DNA of 64,000 bases, taken from positions 248,001 through 312,000 of the forward strand of contig JACKCT010000003.1 in assembly GCA_020633895.1 (NCBI GenBank). Reading direction: 5' to 3'. Each line of letters opens with the position of its first letter. Within the stretch, counting starts at the first letter, position 1. This document shows positions 26,010-35,174 of this stretch, piece by piece. Source of the DNA: Deltaproteobacteria bacterium. GTDB taxonomy: Bacteria; Lernaellota; Lernaellaia; JACKCT01. The translations under genes and the position numbers were made by a program. A model generated the notes under the pieces. The model did no database searches and was not told the origin of the DNA. It saw only the letters and a list, made by a program, of their open reading frames with translations.

Positions 26010-27131
26010 GTGAACGGCAAACGAATCTTCATCCTCACGACGCTCGCGGCGCTGTTTGTTTTCGCGACGACGCCGACGGCCCTGGCGGCCAAGGAGATCA
26101 AGACGATCTGCCTGGTCGTCGACTCCCAACCGGAAGTGCTCACCCAGGAGCAGAAGGCCGTCATCGAGCAAAACCTGTGCACCGCCAACGGCTTCGAGCT
26201 TGTCACCGGCGACACGGCCGCCAACCTGTCGGGCGTGCTGCTCTATTCCATCGGCGCCAAGCAATACGACGTGCTCAAGCAGGACCTGGATCTCAAAAAG
26301 GCCGATCGGCTGATCTACAGCCTGCATTCCCGGTCCGACGATTTGATCATCCACCGCAGCTTCGCCTACGACAAAGAGAAGAACGACGTCTTCCACGGCG
26401 GGCAGACCTTCGACAAAGGCGCGAAGGTGAAAAACGCCGACGGGGCGTGGGCCAAGGCGGCGGGCGTGGAGGCCGAAAACGCCGTCTGGATCGAGCGCAT
26501 GGCCACGGACATCGCCTACGTCGGAGGCATCCTGGGGGCGCAGATCGCCGCGATGATGCGTCAGAAGGAGGAGCCCTGGCAGTTCCTCAAGGTGCGTGAC
26601 GGCTATGACTCGGAGGAGCAACAGGTCATCCGCCAGATCCTCGTCCTCTCCCCGGCGGACATTCCCAAGGTCGTCAAACACTACGCTCGGGGGTGCCTGG
26701 AATATCTGGTCGGCCCGACCAACGACCGCCAGGCCCGTAGCGCGTTCGAGCAATGGAACCAAGGCGTGCCCGATACTTCGGCCGACATCCTGCGGGTGAA
26801 CCTGGCCCTGGGCATGCACGACTACAAGACGGCGCTCGTGACCGCCGAGAAGGCCGACGCGCGCCTGGGATACGAATTGTTCCTGCTGTCGCGAGCCATC
26901 GCGCGCCAGCAGGCCGGCGAGACCGACAAGGCCAAGTCCCTGTTCGCCCGATTCACCAAACGCAACGCGGACAACTGGGAAGAGGCGGTGCTCAAGTGGG
27001 CCAAGGCGGCGGCGGTCGCCAAGGACGAGGAGAATCTCAAGATCATCGGCGCGCTCTTCCTGGGCGCCGATCCGTCACCGGTCGGCAAGGCGGCCGTGGA
27101 AGGCCTCCTGGCGAAAAGCGGCGCCAAATAG
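26010..27131 (+). CDS. Exported protein, unknown function
   Basis: The GTG at 26010 preceded by GAGGGG gives a typical signal peptide (RIFILTTLAALFVFATTPTALA, cleavage after LAA). Upstream codons of the longer frame look non-coding. The 373-aa mature protein shows no motif I recognise. The first third is alpha/beta (TICLVVDSQPEVLT, LIYSLHSRSDDLI), the last third is helical with repeat-like hairpins (ALGMHDYKTALVTAEKADAR, LLSRAIARQQAGETDKAK), reminiscent of TPR units. A strong terminator follows. Probably periplasmic. Confidence 0.65.
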   Translation: MNGKRIFILTTLAALFVFATTPTALAAKEIKTICLVVDSQPEVLTQEQKAVIEQNLCTANGFELVTGDTAANLSGVLLYSIGAKQYDVLKQDLDLKKADRLIYSLHSRSDDLIIHRSFAYDKEKNDVFHGGQTFDKGAKVKNADGAWAKAAGVEAENAVWIERMATDIAYVGGILGAQIAAMMRQKEEPWQFLKVRDGYDSEEQQVIRQILVLSPADIPKVVKHYARGCLEYLVGPTNDRQARSAFEQWNQGVPDTSADILRVNLALGMHDYKTALVTAEKADARLGYELFLLSRAIARQQAGETDKAKSLFARFTKRNADNWEEAVLKWAKAAAVAKDEENLKIIGALFLGADPSPVGKAAVEGLLAKSGAK

Positions 27132-27155
27132 CCCATATTCGAAGTCCAGAACGCA

Positions 27156-27185
27156 AAAAGGCGCCCCTCGCGGGGGGCGCCTTTT
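27156..27185. terminator. Bidirectional Rho-independent terminator
   Basis: The arms AAAAGGCGCCCC and GGGGCGCCTTTT form a 12-bp stem with a 6-nt loop. It lies between convergent genes ending at 27131 (+) and 27220 (-) and can serve both. Confidence 0.85.
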
Positions 27186-27219
27186 CTTTGGAGATCGACT
27201 TGGCGGCGGTCGCGCGGCG

Positions 27220-28032
27220 TTACTGCGTCACCAGGAATTCCAGGCAGTTGATGAACAAATCCGCGCCTAATCCGGTCAGGTTGTCGGTTTCGAAATCGAA
27301 TCCGAAGTTCATGTAACCCCGCGACTCGAATGCAATCGCCCCCCGAGCCGTGTTGCTGACCGGTGTCGCCAGCGTCGAGACGCCCGAGTTGGACGGATCG
27401 TCCGTGACCGGCGGGTAGAGCGCCGTGAGATCGCTCATCACGCTGAACGTCTCGCCGTCGACCACGTCCAGGTCATTGGGCTCGGTGAAGATCTCATGGG
27501 AAGCGTCCTCCACGCGCACCTGCTTTTCCGAACTGAACACGACGTCGTCATATCCGATCTGGGAACCCACGGCGGCCAGGAACAACGACCCGCCCTCGCC
27601 CACCGCGAGCGTGGGGATGTTGGACTCGTGGATGGCATCGTAGTCCGCGGGACTGAACCACTGCGTGTCGGGCGTCAGGACGAAGACATCCGCCGAAGCC
27701 AGATTCGCGGAGTCCAGCGCCGTCTCCACGATCAACACCGTCTCGAAGTCCGAGTTGCGTTCGATGAAATTCGCGAAGTCGTTGCCTTCGGCCACGTCCC
27801 CTTGGGGATAGACCACGAAGGCCGTCTTCACGCCGTCGTCGTCATCGTCGCTCGTGTCGTCGTCAGTGGTATCGTCATCGTCGTCGGACGTATCGCCCGA
27901 CCCGCTCGGATTCGGATTTTCGGCCAGGACGCCGTCGTCGTCATCGTCATCGCCGCACGCCAGGGGCAAAATCCCAAGCGCCGACAGGCCGAAAAGCAGG
28001 GCCCAAACGCCGATCATCGTTCGGCTCAACAT
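27220..28032 (-). CDS. Asp-rich lipoprotein with ThuA/amidotransferase-like domain
   Basis: The start is set at 28032 (ATG after AAGGAG, 6 nt); a longer frame upstream lacks a site. The 270-aa product has lipobox LPLAC (Cys25), a DDDDDD run, then a DDDDDTTDDDTSDDDDDG linker. The globular part (about residues 68-270) looks alpha/beta: KTAFVVYPQG, FETVLIVETALDSA, DVFVLTPDTQWFSPADYDAI, TLAVGEGGSLFLAAVG. This resembles class I glutamine-amidotransferase or ThuA-like folds but lacks an evident catalytic Cys. Function unknown. Confidence 0.7.
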   Translation of the reverse strand: MLSRTMIGVWALLFGLSALGILPLACGDDDDDDGVLAENPNPSGSGDTSDDDDDTTDDDTSDDDDDGVKTAFVVYPQGDVAEGNDFANFIERNSDFETVLIVETALDSANLASADVFVLTPDTQWFSPADYDAIHESNIPTLAVGEGGSLFLAAVGSQIGYDDVVFSSEKQVRVEDASHEIFTEPNDLDVVDGETFSVMSDLTALYPPVTDDPSNSGVSTLATPVSNTARGAIAFESRGYMNFGFDFETDNLTGLGADLFINCLEFLVTQ

Positions 28033-28159
28033 AATGGTCTCCTTCATTCCAAAAACGGCCGCTGACGCTGTCCCCAACATCGCCGCGACCGTCCGGCACG
28101 ACAAAAACGCTAGCATCGCGACGGGGCGGTGTCCACAAAACACGCCGATTATGAAGGGG

Positions 28160-29428
28160 TTACGGCGCCTTTTTCACCAATTGGCTGGGCGGCACGATGT
28201 GGATGCCGGCCTTGACGAGTTCGGGCAATTTCACGCGTAGGGCCTGCAATGTGTTGGTATTGGGGTGGCCGATGGCGATCGCCTCGCCCTGTTTTTTCGC
28301 CATCCGCGCCAACGCATCGAACTGACGCAGAATCGAATCGTAGCCGGGGTCGTGATCCAAAAAGACGTTGCGCCGCGCGGTGGCAAGGCCCATCTCCTTG
28401 GCGACCTTGTAGCCCTGGGAGGTTCCGGCCGTCCACGAATCCACGAAATAGAGGTTCTGGGAGCGCACCAGGTCGAGCACCACGCGCATCTTCTCGGCGT
28501 CGGAGGTGAAGCGGCTGCCCATGTGGTTGTTCACGCCCCGCACGCCCGGCACGAACCGCAGGTCGTCGGCGGCGATGCGACGGATCTCGTCATCATTCAT
28601 ATGCACAAACAATCCACCGGCGCCGGGCTTGATGTTGGGATCCTTGGGCTCCATGGGGATGTGCAGCATGACCTCGCGCCCGGCGCGCAGGGCCTTTTCG
28701 GCGAACTCGCGGCCGTAGGGCGAATGGGGCAGCACGGAGAACGTCAACGGGGCGTCGATCATCAGCAGGCGCTGTTCCAGAAACTCCCGGTGGCCGATGT
28801 CGTCGATGATGATCGCCACCCTCGGCGCGCCCGCCGGAACCTTGGGAATTTCCGGTGTCTTCATCGCCAAGACATCGGGAACGTCCTTGTCGATCTCGGC
28901 GCCGGTGCGGGTGAAGAAAACGCGGTGCGTGTTGAGGCCTTCGATGTCGATGTTGATGAAGAAAGTCTTGGTATCCAGCTCCTGGGCCTCGTAATGCACC
29001 GCCCGCCCCAGGGGGCGCAGGTTCTGGGCGAAGATCGAGCGCGCCTCGTCGAAGACGAAATCGTCGGGCACGGCCAATTCCCAGAAGGAGTAGCTCCACT
29101 GGCGGTCCCCGGCTTCGCGAGGCGCTTCGTATTTGGAGATGAAGTTCTTCTTGCCCAGGGAGAGCCGGATGAAGGCGTCATAGGCGGCGACGGTCGCCTT
29201 CATGACCATGCCGTGGAAGTCTTCCTGTTCCTCGTCACCGGCGCCGGCGGCCTTTTGGGATTCGTATTTGTCCGCCAGCTTGTCGAAAGCGGCGTTCACC
29301 CCGACCAGCGTGACGCCCGCGAAGATGAACAGCCCCAGGATGGACAGCACAAATAGCTGAACGGCCGGTGCGTTGATGAGCACGCGGCCGAGCCGTTCGA
29401 GCAATCCGTGGTGCGAGCGTCGGGGCAT
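28160..29428 (-). CDS. yibQ: Divergent polysaccharide deacetylase family protein (YibQ-like)
   Basis: This 422-aa protein has one N-terminal TM (FVLSILGLFIFAGVTLVGV), a linker of 170 residues and a C-terminal NodB-like barrel of the divergent deacetylase family. Visible motifs are VAIIIDDIGH, PLTFSVLPHSPYG, REVMLHIPMEP, VNNHMGSRFTSD, YFVDSWTAGTS and IAIGHPNTNTLQAL. It acts in the periplasm, presumably on a cell-wall glycan; the substrate is unproven for the family. It follows ctp by 23 nt and ends the ftsEX-envC-ctp operon, a frequent gene order. Confidence 0.88.
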   Translation of the reverse strand: MPRRSHHGLLERLGRVLINAPAVQLFVLSILGLFIFAGVTLVGVNAAFDKLADKYESQKAAGAGDEEQEDFHGMVMKATVAAYDAFIRLSLGKKNFISKYEAPREAGDRQWSYSFWELAVPDDFVFDEARSIFAQNLRPLGRAVHYEAQELDTKTFFINIDIEGLNTHRVFFTRTGAEIDKDVPDVLAMKTPEIPKVPAGAPRVAIIIDDIGHREFLEQRLLMIDAPLTFSVLPHSPYGREFAEKALRAGREVMLHIPMEPKDPNIKPGAGGLFVHMNDDEIRRIAADDLRFVPGVRGVNNHMGSRFTSDAEKMRVVLDLVRSQNLYFVDSWTAGTSQGYKVAKEMGLATARRNVFLDHDPGYDSILRQFDALARMAKKQGEAIAIGHPNTNTLQALRVKLPELVKAGIHIVPPSQLVKKAP

Positions 29429-29451
29429 CGCCGGGTCCTAACGAAAACGAT

Positions 29452-30834
29452 CTAGGTGCCGCTCGCCCACGCCGTTTTGGAATACTTGGGCCAAGCCTTG
29501 AGGACCTTGAGCGCCTGGGCGAGCTGACGATCGTCGACCAACTCTCCCTTGGGGCCCATCACCATTTCTTCGCCTTCGGCCAGATCGGGCAGTTCCCGAT
29601 GAGCGTCGGCCTCGTTGGCGGCGGCGAGTTCCTCTTCGGTCATGATCGTCTCGTCCAGATTCTTAAGGCGATTGCGATAGTCGGCCTCGCGCATTTCGGG
29701 CGGGCCCATGCCTTCGATCTCGTCGTCGTCGTGCGTCTGCTCGACGTAGTAGTCCGGCTCGATGCCCTTGGCCTGAATGTCCCGCCCCTTGGGCGTGAAG
29801 TACTTGGCGATGGTCAGGCGGATGCCCGCGCGCAGGTCCGCGTCGCCGATGGGAAAGACGGTCTGCACCGACGCCTTGCCGAAGGTCTGGTCGCCGATGA
29901 CGACGGCGCGCTCGTGGTCCTGCAGGGCCCCGGCGACGATCTCGCTGGCCGAGGCCGAACCGTTGTTGACCAGCACGACCAGCGGGCCCCGGGTGTAGGC
30001 GCCGCCGGGGGTGGCGGCGATGGCGTCGTTGAGCTGTTTGACGCGGCCGGAGGTGTACACGACCAGCCCCTGCTCCAGGAACTGATCCGCCACCGCGCCG
30101 GCCTGATCGAGCAGACCGCCCGGGTTGTAGCGCAGATCCAGCACCAGGCCGGTCATCCCGCCGGTCTCCATGTTCATCTCGTCGATGGCCTCGACCAAGC
30201 CGTCACCGGCGTTCTCGTTGAACTGCGTGATGCGCACGTAGCCGACGCCGTCGCCCATCACCCGGTGTTTCACGCTCTCGACCTGGATGATCGCCCGTTC
30301 GAGGGTCACGTCGAAGGTGCGCACTTCCTCGGCCCGGTAAATCGTCAGCGTCACCGATGTGCCCGGCTCGCCGCGCAGCTTCTCCACCGCCTCGGTGATC
30401 TTCATGCCCTTGGTGATCTCGCCGTCGATGCGCACGATCAGGTCCTTGGGCTCAAGTCCCGCTCGCTCGGCGGGGGTGCCTTCGATGGGACTGACGATCT
30501 CGATGTACCCCTCGGTCATGGAAATCTCGATGCCCAGGCCGCCGAACGCGCCGTGCGTGCGCACCTGCATCTCGCGGAATTCCTCTTCGTCCAAATAGGC
30601 CGAGTGGGGATCCAAGTTGGCGAGCATGCCGCTGATGGCGTACTCCACCATGTCCATCAGGTCCACGTCCTCGACGTACTTGGTTTCCACCGCGTTGATG
30701 ACTTGAACGAAGAGGCGAAAGGCCCGCTGGGCGTCCTTGGACGCGCTGGAGATGGCCTGGGCGTAAGACGCCGTCAAGATCGTCGTCGCCATGACCGTCA
30801 CCGCCAGCAGCACCAGGAGGGGGCGTCGTTTCAT
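29452..30834 (-). CDS. ctpA: S41 family C-terminal processing peptidase
   Basis: The ATG at 30834 is chosen; a GTG 9 nt upstream sits too close to the GAGGAG site. The 460-aa periplasmic protease has a signal peptide (LLAVTVMATTILTASYAQA), an N-terminal helical region, a PDZ domain at about 90-170 (FGGLGIEISMTEGYIEIVSP), and the S41 core. The Ser-Lys dyad region is NNGSASASEIVAGAL with the Lys in FGKASVQTVFPIG. It trims C-termini of periplasmic proteins, often murein hydrolases, which suits the EnvC neighbour. Confidence 0.93.
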   Translation of the reverse strand: MKRRPLLVLLAVTVMATTILTASYAQAISSASKDAQRAFRLFVQVINAVETKYVEDVDLMDMVEYAISGMLANLDPHSAYLDEEEFREMQVRTHGAFGGLGIEISMTEGYIEIVSPIEGTPAERAGLEPKDLIVRIDGEITKGMKITEAVEKLRGEPGTSVTLTIYRAEEVRTFDVTLERAIIQVESVKHRVMGDGVGYVRITQFNENAGDGLVEAIDEMNMETGGMTGLVLDLRYNPGGLLDQAGAVADQFLEQGLVVYTSGRVKQLNDAIAATPGGAYTRGPLVVLVNNGSASASEIVAGALQDHERAVVIGDQTFGKASVQTVFPIGDADLRAGIRLTIAKYFTPKGRDIQAKGIEPDYYVEQTHDDDEIEGMGPPEMREADYRNRLKNLDETIMTEEELAAANEADAHRELPDLAEGEEMVMGPKGELVDDRQLAQALKVLKAWPKYSKTAWASGT

Positions 30835-30858
30835 CAAATTCACTCTCCTCAGGGACCG

Positions 30859-32052
30859 TTAAGGGACCGTCGAAAGCCAGGGCAGGGGGTCGACGGCTTT
30901 GCCTTGATATCGAATCTCAAAATGAAGTCGGGGACCGGACAGGGAGCCGGTGGAGCCCACCGACCCGATGACCTGACGACCGGCGACGGCCTGTCCCTGC
31001 GCCACGGCGATCTGATCCAGGTGTCCGTACAGGCTGTGGTACCGGTCGCCGTGGTCGACGATCACCACCCGGCCGAAGCCGCGAAAATCGCCCACGAAAC
31101 GCACCGTGCCCGCCGCGACGGACCGAACGGCGGTGCCCCGAGGGGCCAGAAAATCCACGCCGTTGCTCTTGGTCACGGTCCCCAATCGCTCGTGCCGCTG
31201 AGGGCCGAACACGCGAACGATGGGCGCCATGACCGGAGGATTCAGGTACCCCTTTTGACCGGCGAAGTCAAGCTGGCCGGTCGGCGGCAAAACGGGCGGA
31301 GCGTCGTTTTCCGTCGTAAGATCATGAATTTGGGACGACGCGTCTTCCCGGTACTGATCGAGTTGGGCGGCGGTGCGTTCGGCGAAGGCCCGATCCTTCT
31401 TGATCTTCTCCAGCACCATCTCCAGCGACATGCGCCGCCGCTCCTGCTGATAACGCAGCGCCGCGCTCTCCTGCTTGGCCTGGGCCAGCAGACCGGCCAG
31501 TTCCCGCTCCTCCCCCGCCAAGTCCGCCTTGGCCAAACGCAGTTCCGTCATGCTCGCCTGATGGGCCACGAACCGGCGACGGTCCTGTTCGATCACCCGC
31601 TTGACCGCCCGCCAGCGCCGGATGAACGCCGGGATCGACTGACTGCGAAAGAGCATCCGGACCACATTGGCTCGGTTGACCATCTTATAGACATAACGCA
31701 GCCGGGTGCGCATGCGCAGATAGGCGGCGTCGATGTCGGTCTGCAGATTCGCGATCTCGTCGAGTAACGCTTGGCGACGGGCCTGGACGTCTTCCAACCG
31801 CGCGGTCAGATTCGCCACCCGCTGCTGCACCGCGAATTCCTCGGATTCGACCTTGTAGAGTTCACGCAGAACCTCGGTTTCGGCCCGGATCGCCGAGCGA
31901 AAATAGGTCCGCCATGCCTCCAGCGACGCGTCGTCCGGCAAGGGGCTGCTCGGAGGCGCTCCCGCGGGCGGCGTCTGAGCCTGCATCGGCACGGACGTCA
32001 ACAGCAAAGCCGCGCCAACGATCCCCGCCATGATTCGCCGCCGCGCGCTCAT
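30859..32052 (-). CDS. envC: EnvC-type murein hydrolase activator, degenerate M23/LytM domain
   Basis: This 397-aa protein has a signal peptide, a long coiled coil (about residues 40-260) and a C-terminal M23 fold (NGVDFLAPRGTAVRS to LHFEIRYQGKAVDPLPWL). Two zinc ligands appear lost: the His of the usual HxGxD is replaced (SNGVD), and HxH reads RLH. YGHLD is kept. A catalytically dead LytM domain is the hallmark of EnvC, which is gated by FtsEX to switch on amidases at the septum. Its start overlaps the ftsX stop (ATGA). Confidence 0.9.
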   Translation of the reverse strand: MSARRRIMAGIVGAALLLTSVPMQAQTPPAGAPPSSPLPDDASLEAWRTYFRSAIRAETEVLRELYKVESEEFAVQQRVANLTARLEDVQARRQALLDEIANLQTDIDAAYLRMRTRLRYVYKMVNRANVVRMLFRSQSIPAFIRRWRAVKRVIEQDRRRFVAHQASMTELRLAKADLAGEERELAGLLAQAKQESAALRYQQERRRMSLEMVLEKIKKDRAFAERTAAQLDQYREDASSQIHDLTTENDAPPVLPPTGQLDFAGQKGYLNPPVMAPIVRVFGPQRHERLGTVTKSNGVDFLAPRGTAVRSVAAGTVRFVGDFRGFGRVVIVDHGDRYHSLYGHLDQIAVAQGQAVAGRQVIGSVGSTGSLSGPRLHFEIRYQGKAVDPLPWLSTVP

Positions 32053-32948
32053 GCCTTGAGATACCGTCCCACCGAGAACTGGGCGCCGATCCAGCCGATC
32101 AACGCGCCCAGGGCGACGGCGATGAAAAGAAAGCGCGCCGGAGCGAATTGCCAGTCAAAGCCGGTGAACACCGACAGGGCCGGGCCTTCCAACGTCATCG
32201 GCACCATCACGAAGCGATGCACCACCAGCAGCAGCACCAGCGCCAGCATCGCTCCGCCCGCTCCCATCGCGATGCCCTCGATGAGAAACGGCGCCTTCAC
32301 GAAGGCGTTGGTCGCGCCGACCAAGCGCATATTTTCGATTTCCTCCCGACGCCGGATGATCGTCAGGCGGATCGTGTTGGCCACGATGAAGACAGCCGAG
32401 ATCATCAGAAAGATCCCGATGACCACCCCCGACAACCAAAGTCCCGTCAGGATGCGCGAGAAGGCCTTGTCGAACTCGTCACCCGCGTCCACCGATTCGA
32501 CGACGCGGAATTGGGAGAAGGCGTTGACCAGCGGTTCGACCTCGGGGCGATGTCGGAAGCTGCCGGCCAGTTCCACTTCCACCGACGCGGGCACCGGGCT
32601 TTCCTCCAGGTCCTGCAAAAACTCCGGCGCGTCGGCCAGATCCTGTTGCAAACGCACCAACGCCTCCGCGGGCGTGACATAGGTGGCGCGGCGGACGGTC
32701 GGATGCTCGCGCAGTTTTGCGACAAAGGTTTCCACCTCGGCGGCGGTCGCGTCTTTTTCCAGGTAGAAAATGATCTGGATCTGTCCGGCGAACTCGTCCA
32801 CATAGCGGGAGACGTTCATGCCGACGAGCACGTACGCGCCCAGGATGACAAAGCTGATCGTCACCACGGCGAGGGTCAGCAGGCTCGCCACCAATTCGCC
32901 CCGGATATTCGCGGCGGCGTTGCGCAGGAAATAGAGCAGACGATACAT
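32049..32948 (-). CDS. ftsX: Cell division protein FtsX
   Basis: The ATG at 32948 overlaps the ftsE stop (TGATG); a longer in-frame extension runs through ftsE and is rejected. The 299-aa product has a TM at about 22-45, a periplasmic loop of 120 residues (IQIIFYLEKDATAAEVETF to SVDAGDEFDKAF) and three C-terminal TMs. IRLTIIRRREEIENMRLVGA is the conserved FtsX coupling segment. It transmits FtsE ATPase cycles to EnvC in the periplasm. Confidence 0.94.
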   Translation of the reverse strand: MYRLLYFLRNAAANIRGELVASLLTLAVVTISFVILGAYVLVGMNVSRYVDEFAGQIQIIFYLEKDATAAEVETFVAKLREHPTVRRATYVTPAEALVRLQQDLADAPEFLQDLEESPVPASVEVELAGSFRHRPEVEPLVNAFSQFRVVESVDAGDEFDKAFSRILTGLWLSGVVIGIFLMISAVFIVANTIRLTIIRRREEIENMRLVGATNAFVKAPFLIEGIAMGAGGAMLALVLLLVVHRFVMVPMTLEGPALSVFTGFDWQFAPARFLFIAVALGALIGWIGAQFSVGRYLKA

Positions 32949-33622
32949 CACGCCGGCCCCGGCCGATCGGCGACAAGGCGCCCCCGCTCGATGCGTAGAA
33001 TCCGGCGCGGAAGCGCTTCGAGCAGACGCGGGTCGTGCGTGGCGATCACGACGGTGGTGCCCCGGAGGTTCACCGACTTGAACAACCCCAGGATCTCCTG
33101 ACTGATCTCCGGGTCCAGGTTGCCGGTGGGCTCGTCGGCCAACAGGATCGTCGGTTCTCCCACCAGGGCCCGGGCGATGGCCACGCGTTGCTGCTCGCCG
33201 CCGGACAACTCCCGGGGGATCGACTCGGCCTTGGCGTGCATCCCGACCCAACCGAGCACGTCGTGCACCCGCCGGTCGATCTCCCGCCGGGGAAGGCCCA
33301 GCACTTCCAGCGTCAGCGCCACATTGTCAAACACGGAACGTCCGGCCAGCAGCTTGAAGTCCTGAAAGACGACGCCGATGTTGCGACGCAGGTAGGGAAT
33401 CGACGAGACGCGCAGTTTCGCGATATTGCGTCCGGAGACCAGCACCTGCCCTTGCGTGGGGAACTCTTCGGCATACACCAGACGCAAAAACGTGCTCTTG
33501 CCCGCCCCCGACGGGCCGGTCAGATACACCATTTCGCCTTTGCGGATATGCACGCTCAGATCGTCCAGCGCGGGTTTGCGCGGATTGCCGTAGTTCTTGA
33601 CGACATGGAGCATGCGGATCAT
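32948..33622 (-). CDS. ftsE: Cell division ATP-binding protein FtsE
   Basis: The 224-aa form starts at ATG 33622 ([12 protein letters not shown]). Walker A is GPSGAGKST at about 36-44, Q-loop VVFQDFKLL, signature [15 protein letters not shown], Walker [13 protein letters not shown] and H-loop [27 protein letters not shown] is diagnostic of FtsE. It forms the ABC-type FtsEX complex that controls septal peptidoglycan splitting. First gene of the five-gene minus-strand operon; divergent from 33796. Confidence 0.94.
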   Translation of the reverse strand: MIRMLHVVKNYGNPRKPALDDLSVHIRKGEMVYLTGPSGAGKSTFLRLVYAEEFPTQGQVLVSGRNIAKLRVSSIPYLRRNIGVVFQDFKLLAGRSVFDNVALTLEVLGLPRREIDRRVHDVLGWVGMHAKAESIPRELSGGEQQRVAIARALVGEPTILLADEPTGNLDPEISQEILGLFKSVNLRGTTVVIATHDPRLLEALPRRILRIERGRLVADRPGPA

Positions 33623-33795
33623 CGCGACGGGGCGCTCCCACGGAACCGTCGATCCTTCATCGGCCGGCGGTAAAACGATCGGGTCTCGAAACAATCGGGT
33701 CTTTGTAGGGTGCGCCCGCCGCCGCCGTCAATCGTCTTCAAGAATCGGAACGAATGTGCCGATGAGGAATTGAGGACCGAATTGTCCGTCGAGGT

Positions 33796-34107
33796 ATGCC
33801 CATGCCCCAAAAAGCGTTGCCCCTATCGATGGCCCAAGCCGGCATGGTGCTGGCCAAGCCCGCGTGCAACGACAAGGGCATGGTGCTCTGCAAGGAAGGC
33901 ACGGAGCTGACCGAAAATCTGATCGAGCGGCTGGGCCGGTTCGGCATCGATATGATCACGATCGAAGACGATCACGAGGTCACACCCGACGAGATCGCCG
34001 CCCGCCTGGGCGCCCTGGAGCGCCGTTTCGCCCAAGTCGCGCCGGAAAGCTACCTGGGACGCCTCAAGGGCCTGTTGATCGAGCGATGGAGCAACCCGCC
34101 GTCATGA
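33796..34107 (+). CDS. Small protein resembling the N-terminal module of HD-type signalling proteins
   Basis: The 103-aa product carries MAQAGMVLAKPACNDKGMVL, then CKEGTELTENLIERLGRFGI. This module is often found fused in front of HD, HD-GYP or HDOD domains. Here it is a separate gene whose stop overlaps the HDOD start by 4 nt, so the two products are probably made together and may work as a complex. Cytoplasmic, no TM. GAGGT precedes the ATG. Confidence 0.65.
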   Translation: MPMPQKALPLSMAQAGMVLAKPACNDKGMVLCKEGTELTENLIERLGRFGIDMITIEDDHEVTPDEIAARLGALERRFAQVAPESYLGRLKGLLIERWSNPPS

Positions 34108-35012
34108 CGCAAAACGCCGCCCCCAACCTTTCGCCCGCCGGCGAGTTTGACGCAACCGGAATCGACCTGGGCTTGGACAAGGCGGAGTTCCGCCGTCGGG
34201 TGGAGAATCTGTCCAATCTGCCGACCCTGCCCCACCTGATGGACACCATGTCCCAGATGATCGCCGATCCGAATTCATCCATGTCCGACATCGGCGACGA
34301 GATCGCCAAGGATCAGGTGCTCACCTCCAAGATCCTGCGACTGGTCAACTCGGCGTTCTACGGCTTCAACCGGCCCATCAGCACCGTCACCCACGCCCTG
34401 ATCCTGCTGGGCTACGACGCGGTCAAGGGCCTGATCGTCTCGACGAGCGTGTTCGAATACCTCCCCGAGGCCGCCTATTCCCTGTGGCGGCATTCGCTGG
34501 GCGTGTCCCAGGCGTGCCGGGCCGTAACCCGCGTGATCGACGCGCCGGACGAGGAAGAGATGGCGGTCGCGGGCCTGCTTCACGATCTGGGCAAGGTCGT
34601 CATGCACATCGAGGCAAGTCAGCCCTACGCCAAATTGATCGAGATCGCCGCCGCTCACCAGACGCCGCTGTGGAAGATGGAGCGGGCCTTGGTGGGGTTT
34701 GACCACGCCGAAATCGGCCTGTGGCTTTGCGAGGAATGGGCTCTGCCGGAAAAGCTCGCCGTTCCCATCGGCTATCACCACAAGGCCCAGATCGCCCGTC
34801 AGCATCGTCAGCGCGTGAGCATCGTCGCCGTGGCCGACGCCCTGGTCCGAGCCATGGAGGGCGGCGCCGAGGCGGATCTGCCGCTGGAAGAGCTTCCGCC
34901 GTGCGTCGAGGAGGATGTTCCGCTGACGGAAATGCAGCTTCGCCGCTTGATCGACGCCATCGAACCCGAGATCGCCGCCCTGCGGTATCTAACCCCCGAC
35001 GATATGGGCTGA
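34104..35012 (+). CDS. HDOD domain protein
   Basis: The start at 34104 overlaps the previous stop (ATGA); ATG 34086 is an alternative. The 302-aa product has an HDOD domain at about 30-235: LPTLPHLMDTMSQMIADPNS, DQVLTSKILRLVNSAFYGF, ALILLGYDAVKGLIVSTSV, VAGLLHDLGKVVMHIE and GFDHAEIGLWLCEEWALPEK. HDOD proteins are regulatory, non-catalytic relatives of HD phosphohydrolases, linked to c-di-GMP, chemotaxis and type IV pilus signalling. Followed by a REC-PATAN gene. Confidence 0.9.
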   Translation: MTQNAAPNLSPAGEFDATGIDLGLDKAEFRRRVENLSNLPTLPHLMDTMSQMIADPNSSMSDIGDEIAKDQVLTSKILRLVNSAFYGFNRPISTVTHALILLGYDAVKGLIVSTSVFEYLPEAAYSLWRHSLGVSQACRAVTRVIDAPDEEEMAVAGLLHDLGKVVMHIEASQPYAKLIEIAAAHQTPLWKMERALVGFDHAEIGLWLCEEWALPEKLAVPIGYHHKAQIARQHRQRVSIVAVADALVRAMEGGAEADLPLEELPPCVEEDVPLTEMQLRRLIDAIEPEIAALRYLTPDDMG

Positions 35013-35040
35013 TTTTCTTCCGCCGCCGCCTATGACTCGC

Positions 35041-35056
35041 GGTCAAGGCCTTGACC
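35041..35056. promoter_or_regulatory. Perfect 16-bp palindrome upstream of the REC-PATAN gene
   Basis: GGTCAAGGCCTTGACC reads identically on both strands. It overlaps a TTGACC that could be a -35 element with TACACG 17 bp downstream (a poor -10), so it may be an operator. It lies 29 nt after the HDOD stop and about 120 nt before the next start. Confidence 0.4.
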
Positions 35057-35174
35057 CCCTTCCTCACGACTGATACACGTACCTGATTAAATTGTATTGA
35101 TCGTTGTGATCGGCGAGGCCCTTTTGCGGGCGTATCGTTTGATCGATTCATGCGGTGCATCGATTGGGGTAAAC

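Noticed and set aside
29599-31767. 722-codon plus-strand frame opposite ctp and envC
   Set aside because: It crosses two well-supported genes and shows only shadow composition.
32949-33251. N-terminal extension of ftsX inside ftsE
   Set aside because: The extension is Arg/Pro/Gly-rich out-of-frame reading of ftsE; the ATG at 32948 overlapping the ftsE stop is the natural start.
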